From: JAUYMM01 sp049301455
GTDB taxonomy: Bacteria; Patescibacteriota; Microgenomatia; UBA8517
Assembly (NCBI GenBank): GCA_049301455.1
Contig: JBAQKY010000008.1
Location: forward strand, 1 to 46,540
DNA length: 46,540 nucleotides
Direction: 5' to 3'
A program made the translations under genes and the position numbers. Below are positions 35,801 through 43,900 of the stretch, in pieces. The notes under the pieces were generated by a model that was not told where the DNA came from, searched no databases, and worked only from the letters and a program-made list of their open reading frames with translations. Numbering within the stretch: position 1 is the stretch's first letter; every line of letters begins with the position of its first letter.

Positions 35801-35850
35801 AACTTGCCAACTTTGAGACAACTGATACAGAAGAAAATGATGCAATTTGA
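26839..35850 (+). CDS. Giant fibre: integrase-type SAM-like N-domain, TM, LamG, S74
   Basis: 3,003 residues. Residues 1-90 resemble the core-binding (SAM-like) N-domain of XerC/D recombinases (KIIQNFLRYLISKGVS, SLKYYKSDIANFLSWA, RRLSTLRSYSNFV), but the catalytic domain is absent. A TM helix (about 145-162) follows, then the fibre entry module RFLSFQGRLTDNLGNP, thousands of residues of Thr/Ser/Gly-rich beta repeats, phage-fibre motifs NVGVGT/NIGIGI/DVGIGT/NVGIGT (about 738, 2351, 2422, 2510), and a LamG-like jelly roll at about 1783-1955 (YDFDGST, GNWHHVVGTYDGT). The S74 intramolecular chaperone starts at SDERLK (Ser2577, Lys2582). About 330 residues follow it, with a coiled coil near 2773. 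A trimeric, self-trimming surface fibre anchored in the membrane is inferred. Confidence 0.85.
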   Translation: MEQKTTHSQKIIQNFLRYLISKGVSTSSLKYYKSDIANFLSWAADRKIDNKLVREYINSQRLTTPLSTLNRRLSTLRSYSNFVGQNFMSGIENVTNYQKVTKSWQDAILAKFEARPKIKNLFSKILFNRPNWYKKYHSFALANYIHIAILILFSSLSGYAVYDQVFYSTDRSLAFPTALERPNRFLSFQGRLTDNLGNPETVATNVVFKLYSVSSGGVALWDSGTCSITPDQDGIFSTLLGSSCGAEIASGVFSENADIWLGVTVGADAEATPRIQIATVAYALNSETLQGFPAGTGTSTIPYIDSTGTVVLASSSPKIQSTSGTFAVEGQALTITTPNTSNGIITINPDGTGTLDLTFEGAAPGGGANGFVNATNANITSGSLYSGTVANGATGYNFINFLSGASPASVFSVQNDGDIVTSGDITVGGGNINTGNIALTVGDVLTDSITLTTDGTGNGEVVLPNDSIGPNEILSTGQTDEYCLTYETTGTTFEWQTCGAGGGMNSFTVAGDSGGGQAISDANTLSILGGTNGIDTVDSVTDTVTLNLDTTEIGNTTFGSGSGTTWTFDSSAGTDTTIAFGDNTQTFTTGTAAFTGDLTLVSAADLIFGGTTALSETTSAIDSGGYLVGAFDEFDYSNSTTVQGVLNDLDSQLLGLTTGTTGLWTDSGTVTYLTSATDDFAIGGTTLAASMFGIDESAGNFYFGYDNSANPTLNFEATDADAGEFGFNTNDSFFFSNANVGVGTTGPDAKLDSLATSGEQLRLTYTDGSVYSGFTVDSSGYLTIDPTGSRIALDGSLQVGSTSTAAYSRFGTAATSHAGNVTASNDLLVSSDLELDGNLYLDGGTIANAAGTASVILSSSVTDTANTLSASNWLVENTANVGQAALMINQTKSGDLLTASASGITKFTVQNDGDVVLSNQLQLGNLASNPTALGAGAMYFNTTTNTNQCYNGTSWFNCGGTLYSNTNASVADGSYITVTHNLATNDLLSSAWISAQGLWKELDSSYKPAIAWEGKDTQKGVYHNSVNEYISTNETSLTSTALNTGLLYDTFEDSIKTDSANTTVSVSNKMGDNDSANYVTLDQRVQEGRVGLIGGQTMNNANTDNDGQEYLIQNAVKDIQYYDRSKDSTPEVLVELGIDPNWYNGVTLSVATSSATYAQSGTIADKNPNLTTSYNGSLIKASGVEASQAFTNDPAAGSSVVLNMTDTTGFEVGDRVYITSSIGQEIAKITAISANTSVTVDTLTLNHTTTYPMVNVVSSTIYITIKSPTTFDWTNYDGESATGVTITPGTAQTLGSTDVSVTFTSAYYNVGDVFKIASWYFEPESRVRGARQQFPERSYIISSGSSSIVSIVDADTQKVWIYFIAVAGQDWSPATSVKMLNGILYYGQSTGTATQGFLHKADFVNDRMTRYDTSGIYFFDNRIISNRYSAASSGGYISTAITLVNQNINDIDAAVIPNQPTQEVTVSGWGYIAITGGADNSEYVNFPYKFNNIPKVSIVYAGYDPSGNPESLADCTNRGTLAYTYSAPNITTKDFRAYFDTDGDGTFGASACYSWTATGTVSPKQFVTVATGATSTDGGTTIINETDWAKADVLVGSQNGNVIWQNKSVIKDNNLYVASNDSTGNITYVGVYYGIHGLPSDTTWAQYRSGYYRVGVQSDGWSTNGPTIAGSATGTSQILSLDVTSNTSTTLPNSNSIYVGTASGVSVINEKRGFGNYGDSSVEFGGSTKYYSKDYISEEMIGDIRGMWPLNGNNTSSDLEDISVKANVLTATNITAADAVSGVRGEAYDFDGSTEQLSCTDANCGGTTKTDIGTGNWSVGSWIKTSSSATQAIISKGGVTTQYEYSLQTISGAPTFRLYNTVDGSYITVSAINSIADGNWHHVVGTYDGTTISIYVDGQLNGTSTTKSGTQVTDSTSGFWIGARNSLLYFTGSIDEPFVTATTLTASQIKNMYQVGYRALQSHGTTLGGGSADANQQLGYISTGTSSVGAVAVDDSNQYMYVGTNSTTLGALSKIQLNSDTNIKTYTSSANVPTGGTVLRDEDVNSLAVGETLYAVGSAASGIKSMGVDNNSTATSGNFVSKTYTLPKNIGSAVLWVSGVTDASDGSNTLTVKASNDSGSNYVTCTLVNTNSNPAVAEKEYACTFSTADNDLKVKFEFVRGSTKTNTYVVQYGISWLGETGFRVEQTDTNNVRLYNFSGETQNLKLNVTGASTSQLANPWTDGGSYLYPTGYEALRIYDGAGTNYLGLSHDGTLANLTYNSSTILSINSTGDLLPNTDDTQTLGSDTKRWKDIFLGPATAHIGTSTTDEGTISYNTTSNILEFSSDATSNADIAFFTDDLYLDKSSGNIGIGITSPAYQLHTYKSGGNYALIDAEDTDVVGLLFGDNSSNVVGRIQYVHSSDVMQFFTSGTEKLRIGSNGDVGIGTSTPGQKLVVGDITAQNTLRVNGLSTSNMAPAVSLFRSGSAEWVVAGGGTAATDLLFGLNPASYTDANLATSAKMVIQGSSGNVGIGTSNPAVQFDIRTAAAPVPVRIYNNNVDSTEYWSVGPAASDNFVVFNESNTGMYIAHGATAWTANSDERLKTNISEISELDGLEALMKLSPIDYNWKDINTSQAKQTGFIAQEVQDIFPNLVSLGETTTITLDDGSTQTIETPLGVNYTGFIPYIIKAIQQQQAQINDLFQSGLASIQNFVAPSINTNIISPIADSDLIIDLDPNDNNSPSKLAVKGVNNEEVASIDATGNAQFDATVTSSDLAVNNDATISGTLYADNIESKRIEDIEELLQEVETNQSLLAQASSWNTNTATESASLDGVFETLTTNQLYVTDQIAATSLFVSDNFTTTNINSLDSTLQIQSLAASPLEIMAGKIIIDTNGDTKFMGNVEIAGNLTINNIIVANNIDPVATESGILVEGEINSNSTAGKALLAANTDVIRINNNKVSQNTLIYITPITSTQNKVLFVKSKGEGYFEVGFSDTLDTDVEFNWWIIELANFETTDTEENDAI

Positions 35851-35883
35851 TACCATTGACCATGAGATAAAACAAAGCGATAA

Positions 35884-35889
35884 TATAAT
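35884..35889 (+). promoter_or_regulatory. -10 TATAAT of the O-antigen-ligase-like gene
   Basis: TATAAT at 35884-35889; predicted +1 at 35896, six bases before ATG 35902. No Shine-Dalgarno and no good -35 at 16-18 bp. Confidence 0.4.
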
Positions 35890-35901
35890 ACTTAAACATA
35901 T

Positions 35902-37791
35902 ATGAAATATTTAGAAAAAATGAATTTTGGATTAACAGCTATCGAAAAATATACTATATATATAACGTTATTTTTATATCCTATTATTCTCTTAACTAGT
36001 TTTACTAACATCTTTGAAACACCAAAGCTTCTAGTTTTATCAATTTCGGTTGCAATATTGGCACTGGTTAAGTTATTAAAAATGTTTTCAGAAGAATCAA
36101 TTGAAGTAAACGTAGGAAAATATGATATTTTTATGATTCTTTTTGGAATTACATTTTTATTGTCAGGTATCCTAATTTCTCCTAATAAGATGGATGCATT
36201 TTTGTTACCCGGAAGTGCAAGTTTTGTAATTCTGTCGATATTTATGTATTTCTTTGTAAACCAGTCAAAAGAAGTTGACAGAAAAAGCGCAATGACAGTC
36301 ATCATAGCCTCAATTTTTGCAGTTTCAGTTGTACAAATATTATCAGCAGTAGGAATTACTAAATTAGTTCCATTTTTACCAGAAATAGTAAAGTCAAAAA
36401 ATTTTACACCGCTTGGAAGCCTGATTAATTCAATTGTTATAACTGTTGCAATTTTACCTGTCTTGTTCCAAAAGATATTTAGCAATAAAGAAATTGCAGA
36501 AAAAATTCTCTACTCTCTTGTTGGATTGGTTGTGGCTATTGGTATCACAACATCTCTTTATTCAATTTTATCTAGCAAAAATTCATCATTTTTCTTGCTC
36601 AATTACAAAGCTGGCTGGTCAATTGCTGTTGATTCAATCAAGGAAAGTCCAATGCTTGGAGTTGGACCATCGAATTTTGGATATGCATTTAATAAATTTA
36701 GACCCATCAGCTTCAATAATGAAAACAACTGGAATTTAAAATATTTACAAAATACCGGTCAGTTTTTAAATAGTTTGTCTGAAATTGGCATCGTTGGAGC
36801 AGTCTTAATAATCTATTTATGCTTTCTTCTTTATAAAAACAGAGATTTTAAGAATCCTATATACGTCTCATCTATCGTTTTATTTATCTCTACCCTACTA
36901 TTGCCTGTTTCAGTATCTAATTATCTAATACTTTTTGTCCTATTATCACTCATTCAGGAAACAAGAAGTATTAAGTTGGGTTTATTTTTAAATAAAATTC
37001 CAAAAATATTAGTAGCCATACCAACCATTCTGATTCTTTTGACATTTTTATACTTCTCATCAAGAGCTTTCTATGCAGAATATGTTTTTGCAAAGGCAAT
37101 TACCAACCTTAACAACAACCAAGGATTGGTTGCATACGAATTAACAAATAAAGCTGTATCAATTAACCCATATGTTGACAGGTATCATCTATTCTCTGCA
37201 GCAATTAATATGGCACTAGCTGAAAGTTTAGCTGCTAAAACAGATATCAATGATGAAGACAGAAACAATGTATCGCGACTAATCCAACAAGCAATAAGAG
37301 AAGGAAAGGCGTCTGTTGCAGTAAACCCAAAGAAAGCAGCCAATTGGGAAGCACTTTCAGATATTTATAAATCAATTATTGCATTTGCTAAAGGTTCAGA
37401 GACCTTTGCAGTTGAATCACTTAAACAGTCAGTTGCATTGGACCCAATCAATCCTAACCTCAGAATAAAGCTAGGAAGTCTTTATTTTTCATTAAAACAA
37501 ACAGATTTGGCGATTGAGTCATTTAAACTTGCAACACTTGCAAAACCAAACTTGCCAAATGCACATTATAACTTGGCGCTTGCATATAGAGAAGCTAAAG
37601 ATTTAGTAAAAGCTAAAGAGGAAATCAATATTACGCTATCATTACTTGGTAAAGAATCTGCTGACTATGAAGTAGCAATCAAAGTGCTACAGAATATTGA
37701 AGAACTTTCTAAGCCAGCAGAGACAGTTGAACCTGTCATCGAACCTCAAATAGAACTTCCTCAAGAAGAAGTTACAGAACCTCAAATTTAA
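35902..37791 (+). CDS. O-antigen-ligase-like membrane protein with TPRs
   Basis: 629 residues. About ten TM helices; the Wzy_C/WaaL signature region is KESPMLGVGPSNFGYAFNKF, followed by FLNSLSEIGIVGAVL. The C-terminal 230 residues hold TPR units (PNLRIKLGSLYFSLKQTDLA, PNAHYNLALAYREAKDLVKA) and end in an acidic Pro-rich tail. Family members move lipid-linked glycans onto lipid A-core, onto proteins (PglL type) or polymerise them. Next to two giant secreted proteins, protein O-glycosylation is a reasonable guess. The stop is one base from the 3' end of tRNA-Ala on the other strand. Confidence 0.78.
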   Translation: MKYLEKMNFGLTAIEKYTIYITLFLYPIILLTSFTNIFETPKLLVLSISVAILALVKLLKMFSEESIEVNVGKYDIFMILFGITFLLSGILISPNKMDAFLLPGSASFVILSIFMYFFVNQSKEVDRKSAMTVIIASIFAVSVVQILSAVGITKLVPFLPEIVKSKNFTPLGSLINSIVITVAILPVLFQKIFSNKEIAEKILYSLVGLVVAIGITTSLYSILSSKNSSFFLLNYKAGWSIAVDSIKESPMLGVGPSNFGYAFNKFRPISFNNENNWNLKYLQNTGQFLNSLSEIGIVGAVLIIYLCFLLYKNRDFKNPIYVSSIVLFISTLLLPVSVSNYLILFVLLSLIQETRSIKLGLFLNKIPKILVAIPTILILLTFLYFSSRAFYAEYVFAKAITNLNNNQGLVAYELTNKAVSINPYVDRYHLFSAAINMALAESLAAKTDINDEDRNNVSRLIQQAIREGKASVAVNPKKAANWEALSDIYKSIIAFAKGSETFAVESLKQSVALDPINPNLRIKLGSLYFSLKQTDLAIESFKLATLAKPNLPNAHYNLALAYREAKDLVKAKEEINITLSLLGKESADYEVAIKVLQNIEELSKPAETVEPVIEPQIELPQEEVTEPQI

Positions 37792-37792
37792 G

Positions 37793-37863
37793 TGGACTGT
37801 GCCAGAATCGAACTGGTGTTTCATCAATGCGAATGATGTGTACTACCACTGTACTAACAGCCC
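37793..37863 (-). tRNA. tRNA-Ala (anticodon CGC)
   Basis: Acceptor GGGCTGT/ACAGTCC with the G3-U70 wobble pair that marks tRNA-Ala, D-stem GTAC/GTAC, anticodon stem CATCA/TGATG with loop TTCGCAT (anticodon CGC, reads GCG), T-loop TTCGATT, discriminator A. The outermost T-stem pair is A-C. No CCA is encoded. Confidence 0.92.
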
Positions 37864-37867
37864 AAAC

Positions 37868-37902
37868 TGACTGTCGACACAATTTCATTGTGATAACAGC
37901 CC
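37868..37902 (-). ncRNA. tRNA-Ala acceptor-like hairpin in the pre-tRNA leader
   Basis: On the minus strand GGGCTGT-TAT-CACAAT-GAA-ATTGTG-TCG-ACAGTC forms a 35-nt hairpin. Its outer stem copies the tRNA-Ala acceptor stem, including the G3-U70 pair; only the first base pair is missing. It lies 4 nt upstream of tRNA-Ala and downstream of the probable promoter, so it should be in the primary transcript. It may be a tRNA remnant, a processing signal or a minihelix substrate of AlaRS. Confidence 0.45.
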
Positions 37903-37920
37903 ATTCACCACAAACATACT

Positions 37921-37926
37921 ATTATA
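37921..37926 (-). promoter_or_regulatory. -10 TATAAT of the tRNA-Ala transcript
   Basis: Minus-strand TATAAT (37926-37921), predicted +1 about 37914, upstream of the acceptor-like hairpin. Confidence 0.4.
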
Positions 37927-37942
37927 ACAATATAAATTATCA

Positions 37943-37948
37943 TATACT
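37943..37948 (+). promoter_or_regulatory. -10 TATACT, leaderless, of the 2,784-residue gene
   Basis: TATACT (37943-37948), six bases (TAATTA), ATG 37955. No -35 match at 16-18 bp. Confidence 0.5.
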
Positions 37949-37954
37949 TAATTA

Positions 37955-40900
37955 ATGCCTAAAAAGAGGTTATATTCTGGCGTAATTGATCCTATTACCA
38001 TAATTGGAGTTTTGTTCTTAATCATAACTGCAGGAATTGGTACATATGTAGTTAGAAATAGAGATATAAACCTTGATATAAATGAGAGAGCTTCATGTAC
38101 AAACACTTGTCTCCAGTCTGATTTTCCTGAACTTTGTGGATGTACATCATCTAATATTGATGATGCACCTGCAGGATCTGGCGGTATTTCAGTACAAGAT
38201 GAAATAGATGAATACGAAGAAGAGCAACAGCAGCAAAACAACACACCTGTAATTCAACCAACTACCCCACCAACAACTGGGTGTAACGCAAACGGAACAA
38301 TTTATCAAAATGGTGCTATTGTTGTTGGTGGTTCAAGTTCTAGTGGTTATTCAAGATGTGATGGTAACGCTTGGGTTCCTTGTCCAACTTGTACTATTAC
38401 TCAGCTAACAACAGTGCCTGCATATCTCCAAGAACAATACAATCAAGCAGTACAAGACATATTAACAGAGCAAGAAATTGCAGAACAAACAGCCCCAAGA
38501 CCAAACGATTTAGCAATACAACTATCAGACAATCAACAAGAGCAAAAAGATATATGTTTACTAGACGGTGGAATGTGGAGCAACCAATCCATGAATTGCA
38601 CATACACAGCACCTCAATTGTTACAAGAACAAGTACAAACAATACAAAACAGCCGGCCTAGAGGAGAATCAAGATGCTCTGGTTCAACGGCAGAAGTGTG
38701 GGATGGATCAACTTGGGATGGTCAATACTGTGCAAACGGTTGCATAAATGGATCATGTATTACTGAAATAAAAGAAAGTATACAAGTAAACAGAGATGAT
38801 TCGGGAACAACTAGAGATTTAACAACATTTATATATTCTAACGATCAAATCGTAGCAGCAAATATATATTCACTTAACATGTACAACAATGTTGAAAAGG
38901 TTGATGACGGATTTATCAGAAACTTTACAACGGTATTACGAGATAAAAATACTGATAATATATTTTCTGCACTAACTCAAAGTGTCCATAGTCAGCCACA
39001 GCAACCAGATCAACCAATATACAACTTTGGTTATTGTAATAAAGAAGGAGCATCTGCTGCAGAAATTGCAGAATGTAATCAAACATGGACAGGAATATAT
39101 AATGCCCCACTCATAGGAAGATACATTCAATCATATGCAAATCAAGATATTGCATACAACTATGTACAAATGGGCTACGATTCAGTAAGTCTATGTGTTG
39201 AAGGCGAAGAAACATATACAGGTAAACAACGCTGTAATGGATATCAACCAACCAAAGAACAATCTTCATCTTCTGTTGCACTAGGTTCTGCAATGACAGC
39301 AGGTGGTGCAGTAGTTGTTGCAGGTGGAGGTCTTGCAACAGGAGCTTATACATTATTAACTGCAGGGGGTTCACAGGCTTTACTTGCTGCTGGTGTAACA
39401 ACCCTTTCTCAATCAATTGCATTGGGCATGGCAGGAATGAGCACTTATCAACTAGGCACAACAACTGACATATGTATAACAGAAGGTTACACAGATAACT
39501 GTAGAACTCAAATAGCTTGGACAGCCTTGAGCTATGCAAATATAGGATCCTCAGCACTTCAAAGTGCTTACCAAACAAGTAGAGTTATCAGCGGTGCAAA
39601 CACTATTATAAATACTGTCAATGTATTAACTGACGTTGCAGACATATCTCAATCCTGTGGCGATGATGAATATGCATCTGGTTTTGGTTGTGGGGCTGCA
39701 ATAGTTGGAACTATTTTTGATGTTGGGCAAAGTGTATCAGATTTTGGAATAATTGAGGCAATAGCTAAAAATATCAATTTTTCAAATGTAGCAAATAATC
39801 CACTAGCCCAAGTTGATTTCCAGTCCTCTAGCCAATTACAACTAGGCGCCCCAGATACAAACATACCAAAAAGTATAAACCCTAACAATGTTATAGATGT
39901 TGTTCAAGGTCCTAATAACATCTTTGTAGTGCCAAACACCTCAACAACAGCACTAGCAGTTGCACCTCATCTGGATATTGCACAAGCAGATGGTGTAATT
40001 ACTGCAACAATACTTGATGAGATACCAGCAACCCCTCCAAACTCACCACAAGTAATTGCAGGATTATTGATGGCACCAGGACAGCCAATTAATGTAACTC
40101 GTGAATTTGCTGATTTAAAGCCAAAAGTAGAAGTTGATCCAAATAATGCACCAACTAGCTTTTGGAACGAAGCAGTAGAATCAGGCAAAAAAGTACTTGC
40201 TGGTTTACTCAACCCACAAGAAAGAGGAAGTCTAGGTATCCCTTCACCATTCAGAAATGCAGATAATTCCCCTACCATAGATGCTGTCGTCAAAAGAGTT
40301 GATGAAGCCTTAACAAGATCTGGTGAGCCAAACGGCGTGGGCTGTAGAAACACTTTATGCGAAACATCTGCTGGCTTTGTTAAAGCTGATGCTGAAATAA
40401 GCGGATTAGATGCAAACAACTACGATCTTATTCAGGTTTTAAATAAAATGGGGATACCAACAGAAAGTATAAGTTTAAATCGCAACAATCATGTAATAAC
40501 AGTTGTCGTCGATAAAAATGGAAAAAGGTATCTATCAGATTTAACGATTGGTCAATTTGACAACATTGATCTAAATTCTCCAATTGCCAAACAATTGCTA
40601 AAAGACGGTTATTTTGAAATGACAGATAGCAACTTAAATGAATACTTGAAATTGTTTATCAAAATCGATTTTGAAAAAATATCTGTAAATATATTTGACA
40701 GTATAAATCCACACCCAATACTTTCGGCTGATATGCTAGATCAATATTTTAGCGGCAAAGCTATAAATTTAAGGGAAATTGAACCATTAGAGGCCTCGTC
40801 AGTAAAAACTGTAGATGATATTTTATCTGCCACTGAGATTTTAATCGAAAAAGGTTACACATACGATCAAATAGATGAAATGTTTTTTTTCGATCAAATA

Positions 40901-43900
40901 AATGCATCGCCACCGGAATATTCGACAATTGCAAGAAATGCTCCTGATCTTAAAGTAAACACCACTACTCCACTTGCACAGAGGCTTGGAGATTGGGCTG
41001 GTCAAATTCTTGATCCAATAGCAAGTCGTTTGGGACTTAACATTATCTTTGAAAATTTACCTTTTATTGACAACAGCAATATAGCTAAATTACCGGGTGG
41101 ATACCCGACAGTTAAAATACCTTCTGATAAAGGCTTAACAATTTTGGACAGTGTTAGTATTCCTGAAAACAACAGACACATTCGTGGATATTTTATGAAA
41201 GATGGGACTTTTGTTTTAACATATGATCCAAACAAGGATCATACTGTACTCTGGAACGAATATGGTCTAAATTCTACTTATGCCATAGCCAGTTTCGATG
41301 CCAATCTTGTACAAATAGATTCAAAATTCAACATAAATGAAATTGTACCTGAAATGGCAAGACGTATGCTGGAAGGAGGTATCTCGGGAGACCTAAAGTT
41401 TGACATATCAGGCAAATATACAGGATTGGGATTAGGTAGATATGAAGACACTGTTGAAAATTTAGCAAAAGGACTTGATCAAACTAAATTCAAACCATTT
41501 AGTTTATACAACACCAACAAAGAAACATTTATTAACAAGTTAGGAGATAAATTCGAAATTGGTCCTGGAGATAGGTTAAGAAGTGATGAAAGTGGAAAGT
41601 ATTTAATTGTTTACATTTCTGACAATAGAGTTGATTTAAAATACGAAACAGGTAGAATCGAGCAGATAAGCTTAGATCAATTTCGAAATAAACTAGACGA
41701 AACGGAATTCTCAGTTTACAGAATGGTTGGAAAACCAATTTATATCCTACCGGGTGGGGCTTATCCAATCAAAAGACTACTTAATAACAAGGCTCCATTT
41801 GCTGGTGTTATTGACATTAACGGAAGAATATCGATATCTGACGAAACTTTGAGTCATAATACAATTCAAGACAATCAATTATTAACCGATTCTGAAACAA
41901 CAGGTAGAATCACATACGACCCCGATAAAAATCGGGATACTATAATAATTTCAGGATCACAAGATGCAGTTAATAGAATAGTCGATCAAATAAATGCTAT
42001 ACAAAACGACCCAAGTTGGTATGACTCAAGTATTTTTCAACGCTTTCATAAAGTTAAAATCTACATATTCACAGAATATGGCAGGATCGACATAGACACT
42101 AGACTACACCAAGCTTTAAACAGGGTAAGAACTGAGGTACAAATTCAAAAGCAGAACAGTGTTAAAAATCCACAGATCAAAACTGGCACAGATCCAGAAA
42201 TCAAAACAAACATAAACCAACAAGCGAACAACATAATCCCCAACGCTGATACAGAAAATTTAGGCAACTCATTTATAATAACTGATCGATATGGAAAGAG
42301 TATTTGGGCAAGAGATATTATTCAAAGTGACATTACACCAGAATTTAATCAGCACCTTAACGAACTTGAATATTCAGTTAGATATTACTCTCCAGATGAA
42401 AACAAAGGCATTATAGATTTTTATGGACATAAGAAAGGGGCAATGGACGGTCCAGACCCAATACCGGTTATATCAGGTAAATCAGTAGGAAAAGGCGAAA
42501 CTCGAAATGCTATTTTGATAACAGACCACGAAAAAGGCATTTCTTGGATAATGTATGAATATGATAGATCAGCTTGGGATGGCGCAGAACTTCAACTTGA
42601 ACCTATTGCAAAAGGCATAGAAATACCAATTGACAGCATTGAGGGAGATGCATATCGATACTTACCAATCGAAAATGATTTGTCGGTTTTCCCAGACGAA
42701 CTTAAAAAGAAATATAAAATAATTGAATTTATTAGCCCAATTGTAGACATAGTTAATCCGTTTGACTGGATAGGAAGAATCGCAAGAAGTGTTGAAAAGG
42801 CACAGTGGAAAAATCTAGGTGCAGATGTGGGAGAACTACACCATGCTAATGTTGTATTTGTTGTTTGGGATCAAAAGCCAAAATCAGATTTTACCCTACC
42901 CGTAATTAGACTTAAACCATACATAATTGGAGACAATAAGGTTTTTCTTCCTGGTATATCTTGGGCAAGAGTTGAAACAATAGAAGTTAGAATAAATGAT
43001 GGGGGCGCTATTAATTCTAATTACAATTCAATAATCCCAATACTTTTTGGCAATCCTTATCGCCCTTCGGTTTCTTCTGGAGTTTGGGACGGGTTTAAAA
43101 ATTGGTTACAAGAATTAGATGTGATTAGTGTTATTGATGATATTCCATGGATTCCAAATTCTGTAAAAATTGCATTGAGAGGAACTCAACTTGTTAGTAA
43201 CAACGGACTAGATATGCCAAATATCAAAACTCAGACAGCTGACATTCTACCATATGGCATGACACAACAGGAATATGACCAATTAAAGACATGGGCTTCT
43301 GATACGTCTAACGGTCCGACTGCTAAAAAACCTGAAATAAATGAGAACGGAGTTATACAATATCCTGAACAAATTTTACCAGTTCAAGAATTAGCTCCAC
43401 TTCCAGGAACACCAGAATATGATGCCATGGTTAAGAAGGCTTTGGCACGAGAACAGTCACGAGGGACTGATACCGTTGTTAAAAGAGGCCCATCAGATAC
43501 ACCTTTAACAATAATTGTCAAAAGAGCAGCAGCTGCAGCTCCTTTAATTTCAGAGCGTGTATTATTCATGATAGCAGAAGATGTGGTGCAAACAATGACA
43601 CCAAGTTCGACAATACTACCAGCATCGGCTATTAATGACCAAGTTAAGGTGCAAACGCCAAACGGAACAAAAATTGACCCAACAATTGATGCTGTGCTTA
43701 CTGTTAAAAAGAAAGAAATTTCATCAGTCACACTAACAGCTAATCAACAGATAAGGATAGGCTGGAGAAGAATTAAACCAGACGTTGAATTTACTATTGA
43801 TATAAATGACATAATTGTCATATCTCCAAATATTTCTTTAAAGTGGTCAGGGATTAATGATCAGTTTGAGATAATTGTCAAAGAAAAACCAGGATTTTGG

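Noticed and set aside
39111..39578. 155-residue minus-strand frame inside the giant gene
   Set aside because: Leu/His/Gln-rich shadow of the repetitive plus-strand coding sequence with no promoter or family match.
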